Source of the DNA: a virus
DNA: 25,946 nt
Reading direction: 5' to 3' (one strand)
Virus record (IMG/VR): IMGVR_UViG_3300008267_000316
Span: 1 to 25,946 of that record
The notes beneath the pieces were generated by a model. It did no database searches and was not told where the DNA came from. It saw only the letters and a list, made by a program, of their open reading frames with translations. Below, in pieces: positions 20,194 to 25,946 of the stretch (positions within the stretch are counted from its first letter, which is position 1; the number at the start of each line of letters is the position of its first letter). A program made the position numbers and the translations under genes.

Positions 20194-21276
20194 ATGGAAG
20201 AACAAAAATTTACTGTTCGTTTAGTTGATTCTGAAGAAAAGTCTTTACAGGAGATAGAAACAAAACTTGTAGAGGAACACGAGAAAGAGTTAATTCAAAA
20301 CGAGCAATCGTCTCAAGAAACACCAGTTGTTGAAGAGACACCAGAACTAGAACAAACGAGTTCTAGTAATTTTGAAATAGATGATGATGCTGTACTATCT
20401 CATATTAAAACAAAGTATAACAGAGAAGTATCAAAAATTGATGACTTATTCCAACAGAATGATTTAGATGAGGATGTTGCAGCATTTCAGAAATATAAAA
20501 GAGAAACTGGTAGAGGTATCGAAGACTTTATTAAATTAAATAGAGACATTGATTCACTTGATCCAGATAAGTTGCTTGCTGACTATTATAAAGATAATGG
20601 TGACGATGATGAGGATGTAGAGTATAAGCTTAGTAAACTTCAGTATGAAGAAGACTATGACTCAGAATCTGAAATCAAAGAAAAAAAGCTTGCAAAAAAA
20701 CAAGAGCTGAAGAAGGCGAAGAAGTATTTTAATGATCTAAAAGAACAGTACAAAGCTCCTCTTGAGTCAAGAGAATCTTTTGTTCCACAGGATGAGAAAG
20801 AAGCTTACGAGTCTTACAAAGCATATAAAAATAACCAGTCAAAAGAGCTGGAGGAACAACAAAAGAAGTCAGAATTCTTTAAGCAAAAGACTGAGGAATT
20901 GTTTTCTAATAACTTCGAAGGTTTCGGGTTTAACATAGATGACAACACCAAGATTGTTTACAAGCCTGGAGAGAGCAGTGATATTCTTTCAAAACAGTCT
21001 AATTTAACAAACTTTATCTCTAAGTTTTTAGATGATAAGGGTTACTTAAAGGATGCTGAGTCGTTCCACAAAGCTATAGCGATAGCAATGGATCCAGAAA
21101 AGACTGCAAAGTTTTTCTACGAAAAAGGAATAGCAGATGCGGTTACAAACTTTGATAAGGAGTCTAAGAATATAGATATGACTAGAAACTCTCCGACACC
21201 TACACCAAAGTCTGGATTACAGATCAGAGCTATTGACGATGGTTATAGTGGTAGACTAAAAATTAAAAAACGTTAA
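20194..21276 (+). CDS. Scaffolding protein, 360 aa
   Basis: Scaffolds guide capsid assembly and leave before or during DNA packaging. This protein lies directly upstream of the major capsid gene (11-nt gap), is very acidic in its first half (DDDAVL, NGDDDEDVEY), and is mainly helical with charged coiled-coil stretches such as KKLAKKQELKKAKKYFNDLK (about 163-182) and KELEEQQKKSEFFKQKTEEL (about 216-235). The C-terminal end is basic (SGRLKIKKR), where many scaffolds bind the coat. No protease motif is seen and no separate prohead protease gene is visible in the window. The call rests on position and composition, not on sequence homology. Confidence 0.75.
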   Translation: MEEQKFTVRLVDSEEKSLQEIETKLVEEHEKELIQNEQSSQETPVVEETPELEQTSSSNFEIDDDAVLSHIKTKYNREVSKIDDLFQQNDLDEDVAAFQKYKRETGRGIEDFIKLNRDIDSLDPDKLLADYYKDNGDDDEDVEYKLSKLQYEEDYDSESEIKEKKLAKKQELKKAKKYFNDLKEQYKAPLESRESFVPQDEKEAYESYKAYKNNQSKELEEQQKKSEFFKQKTEELFSNNFEGFGFNIDDNTKIVYKPGESSDILSKQSNLTNFISKFLDDKGYLKDAESFHKAIAIAMDPEKTAKFFYEKGIADAVTNFDKESKNIDMTRNSPTPTPKSGLQIRAIDDGYSGRLKIKKR

Positions 21277-21287
21277 AATTAAAAAAA

Positions 21288-22688
21288 ATGGCAGGTTCAT
21301 TATTATCAGTTCCTGGAGTTGATTTATCTCCTAGCTCTGTAAAAGCTACATTGTCAAGTAACTACATTAGTACTTTTGACTTTATGAATCAGTATCTTCC
21401 AGATACTTATGAGCAAGAATTCGAGCGATATGGTAATCGTTCTATTGCATCTTTCTTACGTAATGTAAGTGCTGAAATTCCTTCAGCTTCTGACTTGATC
21501 AAATGGGCAGAGCAAGGTCGTTTACATACTAAATTCACAGGATTAACTTATGGATCTATAGGTACTCCTGCATCTGGACAACAAGTATTTACAATGGCTG
21601 GTTCTGATGTTTGTAACTTTAGAGTTAATCAAACAGTATTTTTGTCATCTGAATCAACTAGTGCATTTGCAAAAGGACTTATTGTAGCTGTAGCTTCTAA
21701 CGGAACTACATTTACAGTTGCTTATTATGATTCTGCTTACAACTCTACATCACCTTTTGCTTCTGGAACAGTAACTGCTTTTGTTTATGGTTCTGAATTT
21801 AAAAAAGGTGTTGCTGGAATGTCTGGATCTCTTGAGCCAGTTGACGATATCTTCGAAGTTAAACCAGTTATCATTAAAGATAAATTTGAAGTTGCTGGAT
21901 CTGATATGGCACAAATTGGATGGATTGAAGTAACTACTGAAAATGGTGCTACAGGATACCTTTGGTATGTTAAAGCAGAGCACGAAACTCGTCTACGTTT
22001 TGATGATTATCTTGAAATGATGATGATCGAACATGTATCTACAGATTCTGGTTCTGGTGCAGCAACTCAATTAGGAACAAATTCTGGTAGTGAGGGTATG
22101 TTCGAAGCTATCGAAGATCGTGGTAATGTATGGTCTGGAGGTAATCCTTCTACATTGGGTGAGTTTGATGACATCGTTGCTCGTCTTGACAAGCAAGGTG
22201 CTATCGCAGAAAACGTGTTGTTCGTTAATCGTGAGTTCTCTTTCGATATCGATGATATGTTAGCTGCTCAAAACTCTTACGGAGTTGGTGGTACTTCTTA
22301 CGGATTGTTTGATAATGACAAAGATATGGCTCTAAACTTAGGATTTACTTCATTTAGAAGAGGTTATGACTTCTATAAGTCTGACTGGAAATACTTGAAT
22401 GATGCAACTCTTAGAGGTGGTATCGTAGGTGGTGCTATTAATGGTGTTCTTATTCCAGCTGGAACTATGTCAGTTTATGACCAAGTTATGGGTAAAAACA
22501 TGAAGCGTCCATTCTTACACGTTCGTTATCGTGCAAACGAAGCAGAAAATAGAAAATTCAAGACTTGGGTTACTGGTTCTGCTGGAGGGGCTTCTAATAG
22601 CGATCTAGATGCAATGCAAGTACATTTCTTGTCTGAGCGTGCGCTTTGTACACTTGGAGCAAATAACTTTGTATTGTTCAAAGACTAA
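21288..22688 (+). CDS. Major capsid protein, crAss-like HK97 fold, 466 aa
   Basis: The main shell subunit. Size and position (scaffold before, strong terminator after) are those of crAss-like capsid genes, and the N-terminal words NYISTFDFMNQYLPDTYEQE and GNRSIASFLRNV (about 25-60) look familiar from that group. The mixed alpha/beta make-up is consistent with an HK97 fold; an inserted domain of about 95-165 (FTMAGSDVCNFRVNQTVFLS onward) is possible. Codon use differs from its neighbours: Arg is mostly CGT rather than AGA/AGG, as expected of the most highly translated gene. The leader aaaattaaaaaaa before the ATG is A-rich with no Shine-Dalgarno. Confidence 0.88.
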   Translation: MAGSLLSVPGVDLSPSSVKATLSSNYISTFDFMNQYLPDTYEQEFERYGNRSIASFLRNVSAEIPSASDLIKWAEQGRLHTKFTGLTYGSIGTPASGQQVFTMAGSDVCNFRVNQTVFLSSESTSAFAKGLIVAVASNGTTFTVAYYDSAYNSTSPFASGTVTAFVYGSEFKKGVAGMSGSLEPVDDIFEVKPVIIKDKFEVAGSDMAQIGWIEVTTENGATGYLWYVKAEHETRLRFDDYLEMMMIEHVSTDSGSGAATQLGTNSGSEGMFEAIEDRGNVWSGGNPSTLGEFDDIVARLDKQGAIAENVLFVNREFSFDIDDMLAAQNSYGVGGTSYGLFDNDKDMALNLGFTSFRRGYDFYKSDWKYLNDATLRGGIVGGAINGVLIPAGTMSVYDQVMGKNMKRPFLHVRYRANEAENRKFKTWVTGSAGGASNSDLDAMQVHFLSERALCTLGANNFVLFKD

Positions 22689-22700
22689 TAATCAAAAACT

Positions 22701-22730
22701 AGAGAGGGACGCTAATGTCCCTCTCTTTTT
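22701..22730 (+). terminator. Strong terminator after the capsid gene
   Basis: AGAGAGGGAC (22701-22710), a 6-nt loop and GTCCCTCTCT (22717-22726) form a perfect 10-bp stem with a T run. It is the longest perfect stem found. No TAnnTTTG box follows it before the next ATG at 22756, so downstream expression may need read-through. Confidence 0.92.
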
Positions 22731-22755
22731 ATAATTTTAATTTAAATTAAGTATA

Positions 22756-23514
22756 ATGAAAACAAATCAAACAAAAGACAAGGTATATGTCTTAAATCAA
22801 TCAAAAACTCCAGTTAGTTTTTTTATTCAATCAAGAAGTAATAAAAGAAGGCAGCTTCTTTATTTTGATGAAGATAAGGGAGTTAATAGAGCACTTAGAT
22901 ACTCTAAAAATCAAAGATCTATTTTTGAAGACGAGCAGGATGGAACTGCTATACTTGAACCTATTGTAATGGAGGATGGTAAGTTAACTGTTGCTAAGAA
23001 TAATCCGATGTTACAACAGTTTATGGATACTCATCCAGATAATGTGGCAAATGGAGGATTATTATTTTATGAATTTGATCAGCAAAAAATTGCTGAAGAA
23101 AATGTCAATAATCTTAATTTAGAGGTTGATGCATTAATTGCAGCAAGATCTTTAGATATAGATAAAATGAAATCAATAGTTAGAATATATTTAGATTCTG
23201 ATGTTGATAGAATGACCATTGCTGAGATTAAGCATGAGGTATTGCTATTTGCTAGAAACTATCCGCAAGATTTACTAGATGCTATTGATGATCCAGATAT
23301 CGAAGTTAACGATATTGCGTCCAGAGCTTTCAATGAGGCTTACGTAACATTTAGAGCTGGAAAGGATATTCATTATAATTTAAAGAATAACAAGAAGAAG
23401 ATTCTAACTGTTCCTTTTGGGGAGAAAAAAGAAGATATGTTTATGTCTTGGTTGAAATCTGATGATGGTATTGAATTTTATCAGTACTTAGAGGATCAGT
23501 TTATGAATAATTAG
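22756..23514 (+). CDS. Conserved-type virion protein after capsid gene, 252 aa
   Basis: The first gene after the capsid terminator. The N-terminal third is beta-like (DKVYVLNQSKTPVSFFIQSR) and basic; the rest is mostly helical and acidic (NVNNLNLEVDALIAARSLDI, then VDRMTIAEIKHEVLLFARNY). It has no signal, membrane segment or cysteine. In crAss-like phages genes here encode head or neck components, so a minor head protein or head-completion factor is likely; the exact role is not readable. It ends before a terminator-promoter cassette, with a 46-nt gap that holds nothing I recognise. Confidence 0.7.
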   Translation: MKTNQTKDKVYVLNQSKTPVSFFIQSRSNKRRQLLYFDEDKGVNRALRYSKNQRSIFEDEQDGTAILEPIVMEDGKLTVAKNNPMLQQFMDTHPDNVANGGLLFYEFDQQKIAEENVNNLNLEVDALIAARSLDIDKMKSIVRIYLDSDVDRMTIAEIKHEVLLFARNYPQDLLDAIDDPDIEVNDIASRAFNEAYVTFRAGKDIHYNLKNNKKKILTVPFGEKKEDMFMSWLKSDDGIEFYQYLEDQFMNN

Positions 23515-23560
23515 TATATTTACAACTGAAGTCTCACATTCAAGGATTCGTAGTTATTCG

Positions 23561-23589
23561 AAAGGTCCAACTATATGTTGGACTTTTTT
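23561..23589 (+). terminator. Terminator of the second terminator-promoter cassette
   Basis: AAAGGTCCAAC (23561-23571), loop TATAT and GTTGGACTTTT (23577-23587) pair with one G-T wobble; six T follow (23584-23589) and lead straight into ATTATATTTG. Confidence 0.88.
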
Positions 23590-23591
23590 AT

Positions 23592-23599
23592 TATATTTG
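23592..23599 (+). promoter_or_regulatory. -7 box TATATTTG
   Basis: An exact box 2 nt after the terminator T run and 30 nt before the ATG at 23630. It would start a one-gene transcript that ends at the next terminator. Confidence 0.75.
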
Positions 23600-23629
23600 T
23601 ACTTTATTAACCCATTAATTTTTTACAAA

Positions 23630-23911
23630 ATGGAAAAGTTTTTATCTATACCAGTTACTAATGAGCAAACTCAATTAGTTTCAGCTACTGACATTAAATT
23701 AATTGAGCAAGGTAGCACAACCACAGTTGTTATAACATACGGAGGTGGAAAAATAACTACAATTACACATGCTGCTTTAGGAGCTGGAGTTGAAACTATG
23801 CGTGATGCTATTCAAAATGCAGTTGTTGCTTCTTTCCAACAGCCTTGGTACAATGTTACTTATTCTGTAACAAACTTACCAGTTGCAGTTTCTGGAATTG
23901 CAATTGCATAA
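23630..23911 (+). CDS. Small virion protein, putative head auxiliary, 93 aa
   Basis: The frame is open from a TTG at 23597, but that lies inside the promoter box, so the ATG at 23630 is chosen. The protein is small, uncharged and beta-rich: MEKFLSIPVTNEQTQLVSAT, then TTTVVITYGGGKITTITHAA, then a short helix and an end VAVSGIAIA. It stands alone between two terminators with its own promoter, an arrangement suited to high, independent expression, as for a decoration or auxiliary head protein. That role is inferred from size, composition and place. Confidence 0.7.
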   Translation: MEKFLSIPVTNEQTQLVSATDIKLIEQGSTTTVVITYGGGKITTITHAALGAGVETMRDAIQNAVVASFQQPWYNVTYSVTNLPVAVSGIAIA

Positions 23912-23933
23912 TACAACTACTATTATGAATTAT

Positions 23934-23960
23934 AAAGGTCACAATTTGTGACCTTTTTTT
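23934..23960 (+). terminator. Terminator of the third terminator-promoter cassette
   Basis: AAAGGTCACA (23934-23943), a 3-nt loop and TGTGACCTTT (23947-23956) are a perfect 10-bp stem followed by seven T (23954-23960), directly continued by ATTATATTTG. Confidence 0.9.
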
Positions 23961-23962
23961 AT

Positions 23963-23970
23963 TATATTTG
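23963..23970 (+). promoter_or_regulatory. -7 box TATATTTG, leaderless start
   Basis: An exact box 2 nt after the T run and 4 nt before the ATG at 23975, so hairpin, box and start codon fit into 44 bp. Confidence 0.75.
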
Positions 23971-23974
23971 CACT

Positions 23975-24715
23975 ATGATAGACAGCGTAAGAAATACAGT
24001 ACTATCCATAATAAGTAAGGATAATCGTGGATACATAACTCCAATGGAATTTAATCTATTTGCAAAACAGGCGCAAATGGAGATATTTGATGGATTAATG
24101 AATAAGTATAGTGCGGCTATTAACGCACAGAATGCAAGATCTTATAACGCTGGATATACAGATGTTCCTAAGAAACTTACAGAAACAATAGAGTTGTTTT
24201 CTACGTATGGAGCACTGCAGTTTAATAATACGTATGCTAAATTTTCAACACCTAGCGACTGTTATTATTTAGATAAGGTACTATATAATAATACTGTAGA
24301 GATTGAAAAGGTGTCACACAGCAAGATACATAACTTGTTAGCTTCAAACATTGCAGCACCTACTGTTTCGTATCCAGTATATACAATGGACAGGCCATCA
24401 GCTACAGGTGTAAATGACACACTTATACAGTTGTATCCACTGGTATTAAACTCTACATCTCAGTATGGATTTGTTACAGCTCAGTATATAAGATACCCTA
24501 AAGATCCAGTATGGACATATAGTTCATTATCTAATGGCGATCCAGTATTTAACCCTAACACTGCTATTGGATATCAGGATTTTGAGTTACCAGATAGTTA
24601 TGAGGCTGACCTTGTTTTAAAGGTACTTCAGTATGCTGGAATATCTATTAGAGAGACAGAAGTAGTGCAGGCTGCTAAGACAGAAGAATTACAAAATATA
24701 CAAGAAAAAGGTTAA
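23975..24715 (+). CDS. Putative neck/connector (ring) protein, 246 aa
   Basis: The frame extends upstream into the terminator, but the ATG at 23975 just after the promoter box is the logical start (MIDSVRNTVLSIISKDNRGY). The N-terminal region is helical with NLFAKQAQMEIFDGLMNKYS (about 27-46), the middle beta-rich with YAKFSTPSDCYYLDKVLYNN, and the end helical. In crAss-like phages the genes after the capsid gene encode the ring proteins joining portal to tail. The next gene follows after 3 nt and appears to belong to the same set. Which ring it builds cannot be decided. Confidence 0.65.
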   Translation: MIDSVRNTVLSIISKDNRGYITPMEFNLFAKQAQMEIFDGLMNKYSAAINAQNARSYNAGYTDVPKKLTETIELFSTYGALQFNNTYAKFSTPSDCYYLDKVLYNNTVEIEKVSHSKIHNLLASNIAAPTVSYPVYTMDRPSATGVNDTLIQLYPLVLNSTSQYGFVTAQYIRYPKDPVWTYSSLSNGDPVFNPNTAIGYQDFELPDSYEADLVLKVLQYAGISIRETEVVQAAKTEELQNIQEKG

Positions 24716-24718
24716 TAG

Positions 24719-25621
24719 ATGCCGTATATAACTCCATATCAGTACTACACTAATAACGGTGTAGTTCCACAGGAAGAAAACTGGGGATCGTATCAGTATA
24801 TATCTTTGAAAGATGCTGTAAATAATTTTATGGCTATGTATGTTGGAAACGACAAACTCGTTAATAACGTGCAGCGTTATGAAGTTATATTCCACATTAA
24901 GCAAGCCATTAAGATGCTTAACTACGATGCTCTTAGGTCTATAAAGACTATAGAGATGAGTGTGGGAGACAATTTGAAGTTTATACTTCCATCGGACTAC
25001 GTTAACTATGTTAGGATATCAATCCTACAGGATGGTTTATTAAGACCTTTGTATGAGAACAGAAAGGCTAACACAGCTCTTGGTTACCTACAAGACAACA
25101 ATAATAATATACTTTTCGATCAGAACGGAGAGATTCTTATAGGTACATCAAAGCTTGACCTAGATAGACTTAATAAAACACTATACGAGGGCCCAGGAAT
25201 TTGTAACGGGTGCTACGGATGGTGTGTTGATGGAGACTGGTATTTTGGTTATGAGGTTGGTGCTAAGTGGATGGTTGATCCATCTGAGCTTTCAGCAGGA
25301 CCATCGTTTAGAGTAAACAATGGAGTTATAGACTTCTCGTCTGGAGTATCTGGCCAGACCATAATACTTGAGTATATCTCTGACGGAATGGAGAACGGCA
25401 ACGATGCTGACATAACTATTCATAAATTTGCAGAAGAGTTTATATACAGGTATACAAAGTGGGCACTTATAAATAATAAGTACGGAACTCCTATATACGA
25501 GAAAAATTTAGCAAGAAGCGAAAAACAAGCAGAGCTTAGAAACGCAAAACTGAGATTAAGTAATATGCATCCTTCTAGACTTCTAATGTCACTTAGAGGC
25601 CAGGGTAAACAAATTAAATAG
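24719..25621 (+). CDS. Putative neck/connector (ring) protein, 300 aa
   Basis: The N-terminal word MYVGNDKLVNNVQRYEVIFH (about 40-59), a helix KQAIKMLNYDALRSIKTIEM and the strand FILPSDYVNYVRISILQDGL (about 88-107) look familiar from crAss-like virion proteins encoded just before the stabilisation protein. A four-Cys stretch may lie in GPGICNGCYGWCVDGDWYFG (about 158-177; three Cys within it). The C-terminus is helical and basic, ending MSLRGQGKQIK. It shares a transcript with the genes on each side (gaps of 3 and 2 nt). Exact position in the neck is inferred. Confidence 0.68.
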   Translation: MPYITPYQYYTNNGVVPQEENWGSYQYISLKDAVNNFMAMYVGNDKLVNNVQRYEVIFHIKQAIKMLNYDALRSIKTIEMSVGDNLKFILPSDYVNYVRISILQDGLLRPLYENRKANTALGYLQDNNNNILFDQNGEILIGTSKLDLDRLNKTLYEGPGICNGCYGWCVDGDWYFGYEVGAKWMVDPSELSAGPSFRVNNGVIDFSSGVSGQTIILEYISDGMENGNDADITIHKFAEEFIYRYTKWALINNKYGTPIYEKNLARSEKQAELRNAKLRLSNMHPSRLLMSLRGQGKQIK

Positions 25622-25623
25622 AT

Positions 25624-25946
25624 ATGCCAGATATTAGTAATATGTTCGTACAGGGGGTGATGAACAAAGATCTTGATGAAAGATTGATTCCCTCTGGAGT
25701 ATATATAGACGCACTTAATATAACAGTAGACTCATCAGATAACGGCAATATTGGTGCTGCTAAAAATCAATTAGGAAATACTGAGGTAGCAAGCATATCT
25801 ACAGTATCTGGAGTTCAGAACATTACAAACGCTAAAACAATTGGAGCTGTAGCAAGTGAACGAGATAATCTGATTTATTGGTTAGTGGCTTGTGATCAGT
25901 TTGACGCTATATTTGAGTACAATCAAAGTAATGGTGCAACAACTAG
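25624..25946 (+). CDS. Tail/neck stabilisation-type protein, partial (5' end)
   Basis: The ATG lies 2 nt after the previous stop and the frame stays open for 107 codons to the edge of the window. The start MPDISNMFVQGVMNKDLDER then LIPSGVYIDALNITVDSSDN (21-40) is the part most characteristic of crAss-like phages, in the protein usually described as a tail stabilisation (P22 gp10-like) or tail-tubular component. A beta-rich region follows (ERDNLIYWLVACDQFDAIFE), consistent with a beta-propeller-like body. The gene is truncated by the window, so the full length and C-terminal domains are unknown. Confidence 0.75.
   Translation, partial: MPDISNMFVQGVMNKDLDERLIPSGVYIDALNITVDSSDNGNIGAAKNQLGNTEVASISTVSGVQNITNAKTIGAVASERDNLIYWLVACDQFDAIFEYNQSNGATT

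Noticed and set aside
1-25946. tRNA genes, CRISPR arrays, diversity-generating retroelement, integrase
   Set aside because: No cloverleaf with a T-loop signature, no regularly spaced repeats, no reverse transcriptase or template/variable repeat pair, and no recombinase motif was found. The search was by eye, so a degenerate tRNA could be missed.

Overview
The window is part of the genome of a tailed phage that infects a Bacteroidota host, and the virion genes place it among the crAss-like phages. Three things support this. First, the order TerL, portal, scaffold, major capsid protein, connector/ring proteins, stabilisation-type protein, with proteins of the usual crAss-like sizes (757, 811, 360, 466, 246, 300 aa and a partial). 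Second, promoters of the Bacteroidota type: a -7 box TAnnTTTG precedes many genes. Third, gene starts with A/T-rich leaders or no leader and no convincing Shine-Dalgarno. The DNA is AT-rich and nearly every gene is on the + strand. Family assignments come from reading the translations; no database search was run.

Layout. 1-815: no confident gene; it holds a low-complexity alternating purine/pyrimidine tract with a 45-bp tandem repeat, then an AT-rich stretch and a small hairpin. 816-2859: small basic proteins and a 497-aa highly basic protein. 2960-3463: a secreted protein ending at a terminator. 3533-5402: a phage GroEL/GroES pair in groEL-groES order. 5371-5886 (-): a winged-helix regulator, transcribed away from a perfect 9-bp inverted repeat in which two back-to-back promoters are embedded. 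5929-10284: tail fibre, adhesin-like (LamG-type) protein and small companions, interrupted by a GIY-YIG homing endonuclease that sits between a truncated and an intact copy of the same small gene.

10304-11958: lysis cassette of holin, a protein with the architecture of a one-piece spanin, and an amidase endolysin. 11958-12760: small proteins and a tail-associated protein. 12835-14127: pre-terminase genes, including a protein that looks like two GroES-like barrels in tandem and a small-terminase candidate. 14081-18789: TerL and portal. 18791-20143: five small basic proteins, two sharing a C-terminal tail. 20194-22688: scaffold and major capsid protein. 22756-25946: head/neck genes, the last running off the window.

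Regulation. The late region is divided by compact cassettes in which a terminator hairpin's T-tract runs directly into the next promoter; a 16-mer, TTTTTTATTATATTTG, occurs identically in three of them. Six promoters place the -7 box only 3-6 nt before the ATG, predicting leaderless mRNAs. Many neighbouring genes overlap by ATGA or TAATG, suggesting translational coupling. The chaperonins are plausibly for folding of virion proteins, the wHTH protein for switching its own promoter and the fibre promoter, and the remainder builds the virion and lyses the host.
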